Assembly (NCBI GenBank): GCA_035637315.1
Contig: DASPXK010000377.1
Span: 1-16,147 of the forward strand
DNA length: 16,147 bases
Reading direction: 5' to 3'
Source of the DNA: DASPXK01 sp035637315
GTDB taxonomy: Bacteria > Chloroflexota > UBA6077 > JACCZL01
Shown here: in pieces, positions 6,951 to 14,760 of the stretch
Numbering within the stretch: the stretch's first letter is position 1
How the letters are laid out: each line of letters starts with the position of its first letter
Notes under the pieces: generated by a model
What the model was told of the DNA's origin: nothing
Seen by the model: the letters and a program-made list of their open reading frames with translations, nothing else
Databases searched by the model: none
Made by a program: the position numbers and the translations under genes

Positions 6951-7874
6951 TCATGGCTCGACGTGCAGCACGGCTTTGCCCTCGACCTGTCGCTCGCGCA
7001 GGGCCGCCATCGCGCCCGGCAGATCGGTCCAGGTGCCCTCGAAGCCGACCTGCGGCCTGAGGTGTCCGGTGGCGATCTCGGAGGCCAGCAGCCTCAGGTC
7101 GGCGCCGAAGCTGGGCGGCTCACCCGACTCGTATACGAAGAACGCGTACAGGCGGGCGTGGGGGTGGCCCACGAAGCTCGCGAAGCTCACCTGGCTCTCT
7201 TCGCCCGAGGAGTTGCCGAACAGCACAACCAGGCCATCGCGTCCGACGAGCCTCAACGCCGTGGTGAGTGAGGCACCCCCGGTCGACTCGAGGATCAGGT
7301 CGAAAGGCGCCTCCAGGTCAGCCAGGCGGGTGACCACCTCGGAGGCGCCAAGCTCGCGCAGACCCCGCGCCCGTTCCCCGCGAGCGACGCCAGTGACCCG
7401 GGCGCCCGAGCGGGCCGCGAGCTGAACGGCGAAATGGCCCACGCCGCCGGCCGCACCGGTCACCAGCACAGACCGTCCCAGTAGCATCCCGCCTAGACGC
7501 AGGGCGCGCAGGGCCGTCAGCCCCGCGACCGGCAGGCTGGCAGCGGCGGCAAACGAGACGCTCTCGGGCAGCACTGCCAGGCGCGAGGACGGCACCGCCA
7601 CGCGCTGAGCCCACCCGGCCTGGTCCACGAGCGCCACCACCCGCGCTCCCTGGGGTGGTCCGCTGCCGTCGGCGGCGGCTCGCACGACCACCCCGGCGAT
7701 GTCCTGGCCCGGACGCCAGCCGGCGGCTCGAGTGGCGAGCAGGCGCAGCTCGCCGCGGTTGAGCGACAAGGCGCGTACCTCCACTAACGGCTGGTCTGGG
7801 CCCACCGCCGGCTCGTCGACCTCCCGCGGCTCGATCGGTGTCTGCGCGTCGCCGGTTGCCACCAAGGCTTTCAT
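6951..7874 (-). CDS. Zinc-independent MDR family oxidoreductase
   Basis: 307 residues from ATG at 7872-7874 with GGGAGAA a few bases upstream; the frame is open further 5' but without a good start. It is a medium-chain dehydrogenase/reductase of the quinone-oxidoreductase-like group, shorter and diverged from its neighbour. The N-terminal domain has LSLNRGELRLL (37-47), PGQDIAGVVV (55-64) and GARVVAL. The Rossmann domain has VLVTGAAGGVGHFAVQLAARSGARV (137-160), the NAD(P)H-binding loop, and the C-terminus AMAALRERQVEGKAVLHVEP is standard for the family. Zinc ligands are absent. It faces the gene at 5813-6784, so the two are not one transcript; similarity between them is only at family level. 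Substrate unknown. Confidence 0.88.
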   Translation of the reverse strand: MKALVATGDAQTPIEPREVDEPAVGPDQPLVEVRALSLNRGELRLLATRAAGWRPGQDIAGVVVRAAADGSGPPQGARVVALVDQAGWAQRVAVPSSRLAVLPESVSFAAAASLPVAGLTALRALRLGGMLLGRSVLVTGAAGGVGHFAVQLAARSGARVTGVARGERARGLRELGASEVVTRLADLEAPFDLILESTGGASLTTALRLVGRDGLVVLFGNSSGEESQVSFASFVGHPHARLYAFFVYESGEPPSFGADLRLLASEIATGHLRPQVGFEGTWTDLPGAMAALRERQVEGKAVLHVEP

Positions 7875-8031
7875 CAGCCGTTCTCCCGTGCGCAGGCTGC
7901 TCCGCGCCAACCACGGCTCGGCAGGCGAGGACTGTGCCAAGGGGAAATGTAGCCGAACTCCTGGCCAGCCTTCACTGCCCGCGTGGAGCGACAACCGGCC
8001 TGGATGCGGACCGCGGGACTAGTGTCGCGCG

Positions 8032-8547
8032 CTATGGGGCCGGGTTTTGCCGTCTCATCGCCCGCGCCATTCTCCAGGCCACCGCGTGCAGGAACGGGCC
8101 ACCCCACAGGCCAACCGAAAGAACTGCTCCGAACAGCACGACCGCGTCGATACTCTCGCGGCCCTCGCGCTCCCAGTAGACGTCCTCCAGATTGAGCCAC
8201 AGAGCAAACTCGTCCAAAGTCAGCGCCGCGCCGATCCCGTACAGCAGGGCAGTCAGGCCCGAGAGCCGAGCGGCGAGCCGGGTCGCCCCGAGATCGGCCT
8301 GGATCAGCCAGAGGTAGCCCACCACGAGCAGGAGCAGGATGCCCCACACGAGATGGTGAATGTGGGTCCCGCCGGCGGCCACGTCGCGGAATGGCCCGAT
8401 GCCAGCCCGAATCGCGTGGGTGATCACCCGCACGGCGGCGAAGGTGAGGAGGAAGCCCACTGAGGAGAGGAATAGCCGCTCACGTCGCGGGTCGCTGAAA
8501 TGCACGCGGTAGGTGCTATGGACAGACGACCTGCCTTCTTGATCCAC
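8032..8547 (-). CDS. Four-helix integral membrane protein with HIHH motif, unknown function
   Basis: 171 residues if started at GTG 8545-8547, which is preceded by CTGGAGG; the frame is open to an ATG at 8659-8661, but that would start inside the divergent gene's coding region. Four hydrophobic segments are visible, at about 25-46, 63-83, 93-117 and 132-158. Polar conserved-looking residues cluster at or in the membrane: THIHHLVWG (61-69) and TLDEFALWLNLEDVYW (110-125), then GRESIDAVV. Histidines plus Asp/Glu in this pattern could bind metal, or act in a membrane redox or hydrolytic enzyme, but that is inference. I recall similar unannotated proteins in actinobacteria and Chloroflexota, with no known role. 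Divergent from the phosphoesterase gene with a shared short promoter region. Confidence 0.75.
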   Translation of the reverse strand: MDQEGRSSVHSTYRVHFSDPRRERLFLSSVGFLLTFAAVRVITHAIRAGIGPFRDVAAGGTHIHHLVWGILLLLVVGYLWLIQADLGATRLAARLSGLTALLYGIGAALTLDEFALWLNLEDVYWEREGRESIDAVVLFGAVLSVGLWGGPFLHAVAWRMARAMRRQNPAP

Positions 8548-8597
8548 GCCTGGCCTCCAGGTGTCGAGTCGACGCTGCGATGGTACAGTTTGAGACC
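8548..8597. promoter_or_regulatory. Short divergent promoter region with palindrome
   Basis: This 50-bp gap (32 bp if the longer phosphoesterase start is used) must hold the 5' signals of both divergent genes unless transcription starts inside one of them. It carries the 11-base palindrome GTCGAGTCGAC at 8563-8573, a possible operator. TACAGT at 8584-8589 resembles a -10 box but is too close to the ATG at 8598 to serve it with a normal leader. No confident promoter. Confidence 0.3.
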
Positions 8598-10010
8598 ATG
8601 CGTGACGCTCGTCGGCTCCTTGCGGCCCTGGTCCTTCTGGCGGCCGCACTGCCGCCGTCACTGCCCTCCGACCCGGCGCGGGCCGCGCAGCAAGACCAAA
8701 TCGACCATCTGGTGATCATCTATCTGGAGAACCACGCCTTCGATAATCTGTATGGCAAGTTTCCGGGCGCCGACGGCCTTGACCGGCCTGGCGCGGCGGT
8801 AGCCCAGCTGGACCTTGGCGGCGCCATCTTCCCGATCCTGCCGCGCCCGGCCAACAACTACGGACCCACGGCCGGCCAGCCCGACGAGCGATTTCCCGCC
8901 AATCTCGCCAACGCGCCGTTCCAGCTCGACCGGTACGCCCCGGCCGACCAGGTCATCCCATCGCCCATTCACCGCTTCTACCAGTACCACCTCCAGATCA
9001 ACGGCGGCAGCATGGACCAGTTCGTGGCCTGGACCGACGTGGGTGGGCTGGTGATGGGCTACTACGAGACCAGCCTGCTGCCGCTGTATCCGTACGCCCG
9101 CGAGTACACCCTGGCCGACAACTACTTCACGGCTGCCTTTGGCGGGTCCGGCTACAACCACCACTGGCTGATCTGCGCCTGCACGCCGGTCTGGCCGAAC
9201 GCTCCCGCCGACATGGTCGCGGCGCCCACGTTCGATTCGTCCGGACGGCTCGTCGGGCTCGCCAGGGATGGCGACGTCACGCCGGACGGTTACGTGGTGA
9301 ACAACGTCCAGCCATTCGCGCGACCGTACATGGCTAAAGTCGACGACGCACACCGGATGCCGCCTCAGACGCTGCCAACCATTGGCGACCGCCTGAGCGA
9401 GGCGGGTGTCTCGTGGGCCTGGTACGCGGGCGGCTGGAACGACGCACTGGCCGGCCGGCCCGACAGCACCTTCCAGTTTCATCACCAGCCGTTCGTCTAC
9501 TTTGAGCGCTACGCCGAGGGCACGCCGGATCGAGCCGCCCACCTCAAGGACGAGAGCGAGCTCCTCGACGCGCTGGGCGAGGGGAGCTTGCCAGCGGTCT
9601 CGTTCGTCAAGCCGCTCGGCACCTACGACGAGCACTCCGGGTACGCTGTTCTGATCGACGGCGAGCGCCACGCGGCTGAGTTGATCGAGCGAGTCAAGCG
9701 TTCTCCCTACTGGTCGAGCACGGCGATCATCGTGACCTACGACGACTTCGGCGGCTTCTACGACCACGTCCCGCCGCCGGCGGTGGACCGGTGGGGCCCG
9801 GGCGGCCGGGTGCCCGCCCTCATCATCTCCCCGCACGCACGCAAGGGTCTGGTCGACCACACCCTGTACGACACCACCTCGATCCTGAAGCTCATCGAGT
9901 GGCGCTACGGCCTTGCGGCCCTGTCCGACCGCGACGCCCGGGCCAACAACCTGTTGGCCGCTTTCGACTTCTCGTCCCGCACAGCTCCGGCCCAGGCACG
10001 TCGGAGTTGA
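8598..10010 (+). CDS. Secreted phosphoesterase (acid phosphatase/phospholipase C family)
   Basis: 470 residues. The family (alkaline-phosphatase-like fold, Pfam phosphoesterase type) hydrolyses phosphate esters, either phospholipids or small phosphomonoesters, outside the cytoplasm. From ATG 8598 the protein has a clean signal peptide: MRDARR, hydrophobic LLAALVLLAAALPPSLP, and a likely cut after ARA near residue 29. Family motifs follow: HLVIIYLENHAFDNLYG (37-53) with metal-site ENHAFDN, DNYFTAAFGGSGYNHHWLI, SWAWYAGGW, FVKPLGTYDEHSG, and TYDDFGGFYDHVPPP (380-394) with the metal-binding DD and DH. ISPHARKGLVDHTLYDTTS and LIEWRYGL end the domain as in acid phosphatase AcpA relatives. An in-frame ATG at 8580 adds six residues; neither start has a strong ribosome site. 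The signal pattern favours 8598. Such enzymes are commonly phosphate-starvation induced, but no Pho box was seen. Confidence 0.9.
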   Translation: MRDARRLLAALVLLAAALPPSLPSDPARAAQQDQIDHLVIIYLENHAFDNLYGKFPGADGLDRPGAAVAQLDLGGAIFPILPRPANNYGPTAGQPDERFPANLANAPFQLDRYAPADQVIPSPIHRFYQYHLQINGGSMDQFVAWTDVGGLVMGYYETSLLPLYPYAREYTLADNYFTAAFGGSGYNHHWLICACTPVWPNAPADMVAAPTFDSSGRLVGLARDGDVTPDGYVVNNVQPFARPYMAKVDDAHRMPPQTLPTIGDRLSEAGVSWAWYAGGWNDALAGRPDSTFQFHHQPFVYFERYAEGTPDRAAHLKDESELLDALGEGSLPAVSFVKPLGTYDEHSGYAVLIDGERHAAELIERVKRSPYWSSTAIIVTYDDFGGFYDHVPPPAVDRWGPGGRVPALIISPHARKGLVDHTLYDTTSILKLIEWRYGLAALSDRDARANNLLAAFDFSSRTAPAQARRS

Positions 10011-10037
10011 GGGAGAGGGAACGCTGGGCGGGTCGGG

Positions 10038-10919
10038 TCAGTTCAAAAGCGCGGATGCTAGCTCCCGCCACTGCGCCAGGGGAATAGTCGACGGCTCCGG
10101 GGTGATCAGGTGGACACTCACGTGGTTGGCGCCCGCGTCTAAGTGCTCTTTGACCCGTCGCGCTACGGCGTCCAGGTCGCCCCAGGCAACGATGGCATCG
10201 ACGAGTTGATCACTTCCTCCGTTCGCCAGGTCCTGCTCGGCAAAACCAAGCCGACGTACGCTGTTGGCGTAGTTGGGCAGGCGCAAATACCGAGCGGTAT
10301 GCTGCCGCGCCACGTGGCGTGCCTGACTGGGTTCCGTCTCCAGGACGATCGCCTGTTCAGGCGCGAGCAGTGGCCCCGGGCCGAGCAACTGGCGAGCCTG
10401 GACGGTGTGAGTGAGGGGGACGAAATATGGATGGGCTCCCCACGAACGTTCGGCGGCCAGGGCGAGCATCCTCGGCCCCAGCGCGGCGAGCACGCGGCGC
10501 AGGTCGGTGCGCGGGGAGATGGCCGTGAACGGTGCACGGTCCATTGCGTCGAGATACGCGCGCATGTGCGCCACCGGCTGCTGGTAGCGATGCCCTCGCA
10601 CGTCTTCGACTGACCGCGCGTGGCTGACGCCCAACCCGAGCAGAAACCGATCGGGATAGGCCTCGGTCAGAGTCTTCTGACCGTTGGCCATGGTGATCGC
10701 GTCGCGCGCGTAGATGTTGGCGATCCCGGTGGCGATGGTGATCCGCCGGGTGGCAGCCAGCAGCAGCCCAGCCTGGCTCAAGGCTTCTCGGCCCAGCGAT
10801 TCGGGAAACCAGAGCGCGCCATAGCCTAGCGCCTCCAGCTCGCAGGCCACCTCCTGGGCCTGAGCCGCCGGCAGGGTGTCGAGCTTGTTGGTCCAAATGC
10901 CGATTGTTCCAATGTCCAT
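10038..10919 (-). CDS. LLM-class F420-dependent oxidoreductase
   Basis: 293 residues, a luciferase-like (beta/alpha)8 barrel. The sequence matches, as I recall it, the MSMEG_4141-type subfamily of probable coenzyme F420-dependent oxidoreductases: opening DIGTIGIWTNKLD, then LEALGYGALWFPES, ITIATGIANIYARDA, YPDRFLLGLGVSH and the C-terminal DAGANHVSVHLI. The ATG at 10917-10919 follows GAGAGGAG with good spacing; a TTG at 10935-10937 is in frame but less likely. F420 rather than FMN is inferred from the subfamily. It is the last gene of a minus-strand run (ThDP enzyme, cupin, this gene). A TTGACC overlapping the cupin stop codon (10995-11000, minus strand), with CATACC 17 bp downstream, could be a weak internal promoter. 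Substrate unknown. Confidence 0.85.
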   Translation of the reverse strand: MDIGTIGIWTNKLDTLPAAQAQEVACELEALGYGALWFPESLGREALSQAGLLLAATRRITIATGIANIYARDAITMANGQKTLTEAYPDRFLLGLGVSHARSVEDVRGHRYQQPVAHMRAYLDAMDRAPFTAISPRTDLRRVLAALGPRMLALAAERSWGAHPYFVPLTHTVQARQLLGPGPLLAPEQAIVLETEPSQARHVARQHTARYLRLPNYANSVRRLGFAEQDLANGGSDQLVDAIVAWGDLDAVARRVKEHLDAGANHVSVHLITPEPSTIPLAQWRELASALLN

Positions 10920-10996
10920 GGGCCGCTCCTCTCTCAACGCGCGGACATGGCGAACCGATCATCCCCACGAAGGTATGGGGCCCACCGGATCGCCGG

Positions 10997-11410
10997 TCAA
11001 TGCACGTTGTCGAGCTCGGGGAGCAGCACGACGCTCTCCTGCTCGTTCGGGTCAGTCCGGGCGACCACGGCGCGCGCGGGCTCGGTCTGGCTCAGGTTGA
11101 CCGGTAGGTGGGGCACGCCCGCGGGAACGTAGATAAAGTCGCCGGCTCGCGCGACCATCCGCTCGCGCAGCCCCTCGCCGTAGAACGACTCGACCTCACC
11201 GCTCAAGACGTAGATGGCGGTCTCATGGCTCTCGTGCATGTGGGCCTTCGCTCGGCCGCCGGGTGGGATGGTAATGAGCTCCATACACAGCCCGCGAGCC
11301 CCGGCGCTCTGTGCCGTGATGGCCGGAAAGATGTAGGTCGCTTGTTTACCGCGCTGGTCCGCCTCTCCGCCCCGGACCAGTACACAAGTTGGCGCCTGCG
11401 ACGTGGACAT
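10997..11410 (-). CDS. Cupin domain protein
   Basis: 137-residue single-domain cupin. The first cupin motif is at 49-72 (PPGGRAKAHMHESHETAIYVLSG in two parts), supplying His57, His59 and Glu63 (or His62). The second is GDFIYVPAGVPHLPVNL (90-106) with His101, so a full metal-binding 3-His/1-Glu site is present. Such proteins may be dioxygenases, isomerases, decarboxylases or metabolite-binding proteins; the sequence does not tell which. The ATG at 11408-11410 follows GGGAGAGGA. It lies 84 bp after the ThDP enzyme and 77 bp before the F420-type gene on the same strand, suggesting joint action. Confidence 0.85.
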   Translation of the reverse strand: MSTSQAPTCVLVRGGEADQRGKQATYIFPAITAQSAGARGLCMELITIPPGGRAKAHMHESHETAIYVLSGEVESFYGEGLRERMVARAGDFIYVPAGVPHLPVNLSQTEPARAVVARTDPNEQESVVLLPELDNVH

Positions 11411-11494
11411 CGATCATCCTCTCCCTCTGCTCACTCCTCGCTACTCACTACGTTTCAGCCATCGCTCGAACCAGGTCACAGCGCGCTCCGACCA

Positions 11495-13249
11495 TCAGCC
11501 GACGCGGCCAGGCGAATGCTTCGCCCCTACATCTTCCATTGCCTGTTCTATCAGGCGGCTGACCGGCCACGGCCAGGGGAAGTCATGCCCGGCCCTGATA
11601 TCCAGAACCACTGGCCCATCCGCTGCCAGCGCCTGATCCCAGGCCGCGTCCAACTGCGAGGGATCGTCCACGCGTATCCCGTGCCCACCGAACGCCTCGG
11701 CGTAGCGGACGAAATCGACCTCGCCGATCTCCGTGGCGTAGGCACGCCCGTAGGCACGCGTCAACATGTTGGTGATCATCCCGATCTGGCCGTCACTGTG
11801 GACCGCTACGACGACCGGCAGTCCAAGCTGGCAGATCGTCCCGAAGTCGCTCGAAGCCATCAGAAACGAGGTGTCGCCGGCCAGCCCGATGATCTTCTTC
11901 TCGGGCCGCAGCAGGCCAGCCGCCAGGACCCCCGGCAGCGCGTAACCCATCGCCCCCCAGGAGCCGGCCTGAATGTGGGACTCCGGGCCGAAGGCCGGCA
12001 GCTGCAGGGGAGCCCACAACTTCACGTTGCTGACGTCGCTGACGACGATCGTGTCCGGCGTTATCCGCCGCGCCAGCGCGTCCAACGCCAGGCCAATGTG
12101 CCAGGGCCGAGCTGAACGATGCCGCTCCAGCTCGATCTCCAACCCGCGCCTGAGCAGCTCACGAGCCTGAGCGCAGGCCTCGAGCGCTGCCGACGCGGCT
12201 GGGCGGGCGCGGCACTCATCCGCCAACCTCGCCAGAGCCGCCGCCAGGCCGTCTACCGAAGGTATCGCCACTGGATCGCTCGAGGCGCCCAGATCGGACG
12301 GATTCAGCAGCACGAGGCGCTCGCCGGCCTCTTCGGCCAGCCCGAGCGTCGCCTCAGTCCCCTCCCGAGCTCCGACCCCGAGGACCAGGTCGGCCTCGGA
12401 GACCAATCGCGCAGCGATCGGGTGGCTGCGGGCCTCTCCCCACCACAAGCTGGCGGATAGCGGATGGACGGTCGGCATCGCAGCGTGGCCGTCCCAGGTG
12501 TGAGCGACAGGAGCGCCGATTCGCTCGGCCAGGCGGACCAGCTCTGCGCTGACCCGGGGCCACCATGCCCCCTTGCCCGCCACGATGGCGACGGATTCCG
12601 CGCTGTCGATCCGCTGGATCAGGGTATCGAAGCCGGGGCCCCCACCCCAGCCCTCCCCCAAATCTGGGGTAGGGGTGGGGGCAGCAGTCGATACGTCGAC
12701 CGGCTCCTCCTTCAGCGCGTTCTCGGCGATCTCCACGTGGACCGGCCCGGGCCGCCCCGCGACGGCGATCGCGAAGGCCCGATTGAGCGCCTTTGGGATC
12801 TGGCTGGCTTCCGTAACCCGCGCCGACCATTTGGTGACCGACTCGAAAGCGCGAAGCAGGAAGTCGGGCTCGTCGACGCCGTGGAAGGCTTCCTTGGCGG
12901 AACCTGGAGCGACTCCGCCGGAGATGTGGACGACCGGCGCGCCAGCCGCGTAAGCGCCCGCGACGCCAGAGAGCGAGTTGGTGGCGCCCGGCCCGGCCGT
13001 TACCACGACTACGCCGGGCCGCCCGGTCAGCCGGCCGTACACCTCGGCCGCTATGGCCGCGTTGTTCTCGTGCTTGACGGTGATCGACCTGATCTCCGGC
13101 GCGTCAGAGAGGGCATCATAGATCTGGATGACGTGCGACCCGTCCAACCCGAAGACGGTGTCCACACCGTTGGCGCGCAGACAGGCCACAACGGCCTGCC
13201 CGGGGCTCAACCGCTGCGCCGATCGCTCGATCTGCTCCGTCGCCTGCAT
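11495..13249 (-). CDS. Thiamine diphosphate-dependent enzyme, acetolactate-synthase-like
   Basis: 584 residues from ATG at 13247-13249, preceded by CTGGAGG. Three-domain ThDP enzyme: PYR domain (about 15-180) with cofactor-activating Glu61 in KHENNAA and the TAGPGATN loop; central domain (about 210-345); PP domain (about 385-555) with GSWGAMGYALPG and the metal site. The usual GDG...NN metal motif is here GDTSF (458-462) and HSDG (484-487): residues aligning with Asn-Asn are Ser485-Asp486. It belongs to the family of acetolactate synthase, oxalyl-CoA decarboxylase and sulfoacetaldehyde acetyltransferase, but no member matches clearly. Residues 188-207 (TAAPTPTPDLGEGWGGGPGF) are encoded by a palindromic repeat inside the gene. 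First gene of a likely operon with the cupin and LLM genes; a promoter lies at 13277-13305. Confidence 0.88.
   Translation of the reverse strand: MQATEQIERSAQRLSPGQAVVACLRANGVDTVFGLDGSHVIQIYDALSDAPEIRSITVKHENNAAIAAEVYGRLTGRPGVVVVTAGPGATNSLSGVAGAYAAGAPVVHISGGVAPGSAKEAFHGVDEPDFLLRAFESVTKWSARVTEASQIPKALNRAFAIAVAGRPGPVHVEIAENALKEEPVDVSTAAPTPTPDLGEGWGGGPGFDTLIQRIDSAESVAIVAGKGAWWPRVSAELVRLAERIGAPVAHTWDGHAAMPTVHPLSASLWWGEARSHPIAARLVSEADLVLGVGAREGTEATLGLAEEAGERLVLLNPSDLGASSDPVAIPSVDGLAAALARLADECRARPAASAALEACAQARELLRRGLEIELERHRSARPWHIGLALDALARRITPDTIVVSDVSNVKLWAPLQLPAFGPESHIQAGSWGAMGYALPGVLAAGLLRPEKKIIGLAGDTSFLMASSDFGTICQLGLPVVVAVHSDGQIGMITNMLTRAYGRAYATEIGEVDFVRYAEAFGGHGIRVDDPSQLDAAWDQALAADGPVVLDIRAGHDFPWPWPVSRLIEQAMEDVGAKHSPGRVG
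12638..12682. repeat. Palindromic repeat inside the ThDP enzyme coding sequence
   Basis: A 45-bp imperfect inverted repeat. GCCCCCACCCC (12638-12648) pairs exactly with GGGGTGGGGGC (12672-12682), and an inner GCCC/GGGT-type stem continues the pairing. The composition (C-runs on one arm, G-runs on the other) is like intergenic REP-type elements and unlike the flanking coding sequence. Translated on the minus strand it gives the Pro/Gly-rich stretch PTPTPDLGEGWGGGPG, placed in the linker between the PYR and central domains. Both flanks remain in frame. Confidence 0.75.
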
Positions 13250-13276
13250 CGAATCCTCCAGCCGGGATCTCGCGGC

Positions 13277-13305
13277 ATGATAGGTTAGGGGCGGCGACGC
13301 GGCAA
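13277..13305 (-). promoter_or_regulatory. Sigma-70-like promoter of the ThDP enzyme/cupin/F420 unit
   Basis: Reading the minus strand, TTGCCG (13300-13305) and TATCAT (13277-13282) are separated by exactly 17 bp, four and five matches to the -35 and -10 consensus. Transcription would start near 13270, giving a leader of about 20 nt with the GGAGG ribosome site before the ATG at 13249. It is the best promoter in the window. Confidence 0.6.
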
Positions 13306-13320
13306 CGCCGAGGCCGTGGG

Positions 13321-13390
13321 TAGGGACGCTGCTTGCTGCGCCCTTGTCAGATGGAAGGGCGCCATAGGGGCGCAGCAAGCAGCGCCCCTA
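13321..13390. repeat. TAGGGGCGCTGCTTGCTGCGCCC inverted repeat, terminator-like
   Basis: The left arm 13321-13343 and right arm 13368-13390 are reverse complements over 23 bp with one mismatch, enclosing a 24-nt spacer. The outer ends are TAGGG and CCCTA, the ends seen in common Chloroflexota and cyanobacterial intergenic palindromes (from memory). The stop codon of threonine synthase (TAG, 13388-13390 read on the minus strand) is the outer end of the right arm. As RNA it makes a long hairpin right after the gene, so it may end or stabilise that transcript. Confidence 0.85.
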
Positions 13391-14710
13391 CGTCAGCGAC
13401 AGCGCGGCGCGCTTGACGGCCTCGTAGTCGGCGGGCAGCACGACCGGGCTGTTGGCATGGCAGTCGCCGATCCCGTCCAGCGTTCCCTCGTGATAGCGGA
13501 TCTTGAACTCCGGGAACTTCAGCCCGTTGGCGGTCGATATGACCACGATCCGATCACGCGCCCCGAATATCCCCTTCGCGACCAGTTGCTCGAGCGCCGC
13601 CAGGGCGACCCCCGTGTGCGGGTCGGTAAACAGCCCGGTCCGATCGGCGCGCGCGGCCGCCTGGGCCAGCTCATCCTCGGTCGCCTGCTCGACCAGCCCG
13701 TCGCATTGACGGATCGCGCGGACCGCCTTCTCGTAGCTGACCGGATTGCCGATCTGGATCGCCGTCGCCAGAGTCGGCTGGGCGAACATCGGGTCGAGCA
13801 CGTCCAGACCGCGCTGAAAAGACTGGTATAAGGGGTTGGCCCTTTCGGCCTGGGCAACGACGATGCGCGGCAGACGTTCGATCAACCCTAACTCTCGCAT
13901 CATGGCGAACCCGGCTCCCAGCGCGGCCGTGTTGCCCAGATTGCCGCCCGGGACGATCACCCAGTCCGGTATCGCCCAGTCGAACTGCTGGACGATCTCG
14001 ATGCTCACGGTCTTCTGGCCCTCGACTCGGAGCGAGTTCATCGAATTGGCCAGGTAGATGCCCGGCTCCTTGGCGAGCCGCTTGACAAGCGCCATACAGC
14101 CATCGAAATCGGTGTCGACCGACAAGACCAGCGCCCCGTTGGCGAGCGGCTGGACGAGCTGGGCCGTGCTGACCCTGTCGCGCGGCAGGATCACCACGGC
14201 CGGAATGCCGGCCACCGCGCAGTAAGCCGCGAGCGCAGCGGACGTATCGCCGGTCGAAGCGCAGGCCACCGCCCGAATCGGCGCCCCCTGGGCGATCATC
14301 TGCTTGACCGTGGAGACCAGGACGGTCATGCCCAGGTCTTTGAACGACCCAGTGTGGCTGTTGCCGCACATCTTGACCCACAGGTCGTCGAGACCCAGCT
14401 CGGCGCCGTAGCGCTCGGCCCAGAACAGGTTCGTGCCGCCCTCGTCGAGCGAGACGACGTTGCCGTCGTCGACGTGCGGCGCAACCCATTCCTTCTTGCC
14501 CCACACCCCGCTGCCGTACGGCCAGGTGGTGCGCTTGTAGCGCTCGTCGAACAGTTTCATCCAGGCGGCCGAGCTGCGCTCGCGCAGACGGTCCAGATCG
14601 TGCGCCACTTCGAGCAGCGCGCCACAGGCCGGGCACTGGTAGGTCACCTCGGTGAGCGCATACTCGCCGGGACACCCGGCGATGCAGCGAAACCACGCCC
14701 GCTCGCTCAC
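13388..14710 (-). CDS. thrC: Threonine synthase
   Basis: Makes L-threonine from O-phosphohomoserine, a PLP enzyme of fold type II. 440 residues starting at GTG 14708-14710, preceded by AGGAGAG. An N-terminal zinc ribbon is suggested by Cys9, Cys13, Cys26 and Cys29, as in many bacterial ThrC-like proteins. The PLP lysine is Lys124 in SHTGSFKDLGM. STGDTSAALAAYCA (152-165) and the VPGGNLGNTAALGAG loop form the cofactor phosphate cup. The C-terminal half has FTDPHTGVALAALEQL and VVISTANGLKF, typical of ThrC. Other PLP lyases of the same fold are possible, but these motifs favour ThrC. It is upstream of the ThDP gene on the same strand, separated by 138 bp with a terminator-like repeat and a new promoter, so probably its own transcript. 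Confidence 0.92.
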   Translation of the reverse strand: MSERAWFRCIAGCPGEYALTEVTYQCPACGALLEVAHDLDRLRERSSAAWMKLFDERYKRTTWPYGSGVWGKKEWVAPHVDDGNVVSLDEGGTNLFWAERYGAELGLDDLWVKMCGNSHTGSFKDLGMTVLVSTVKQMIAQGAPIRAVACASTGDTSAALAAYCAVAGIPAVVILPRDRVSTAQLVQPLANGALVLSVDTDFDGCMALVKRLAKEPGIYLANSMNSLRVEGQKTVSIEIVQQFDWAIPDWVIVPGGNLGNTAALGAGFAMMRELGLIERLPRIVVAQAERANPLYQSFQRGLDVLDPMFAQPTLATAIQIGNPVSYEKAVRAIRQCDGLVEQATEDELAQAAARADRTGLFTDPHTGVALAALEQLVAKGIFGARDRIVVISTANGLKFPEFKIRYHEGTLDGIGDCHANSPVVLPADYEAVKRAALSLT

Positions 14711-14760
14711 GCGCTCTCCTGCCTCAATGGCGCCCGTTGGGACGGCTGCTCCTCCGAGAC

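Noticed and set aside
8658..9860. 400-codon open frame on the minus strand, antisense to the phosphoesterase
   Set aside because: High-GC shadow of a clearly identified gene; no recognisable domain, no ribosome site, and residue use is Arg/Val/Gly-heavy as in mirror frames.
11108..12115. 335-codon plus-strand open frame across the cupin and ThDP genes
   Set aside because: Spans two opposite-strand genes and the gap between them; no motif. Mirror frame of GC-rich coding sequence.
12638..12682. Intron, intein or programmed frameshift in the ThDP gene
   Set aside because: Both flanks are in the same frame and the insert is only about 45 bp, so a simple translated repeat explains it.
12464..13288. 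274-codon plus-strand open frame
   Set aside because: Entirely antisense to the ThDP enzyme, whose motifs and ribosome site are clear.
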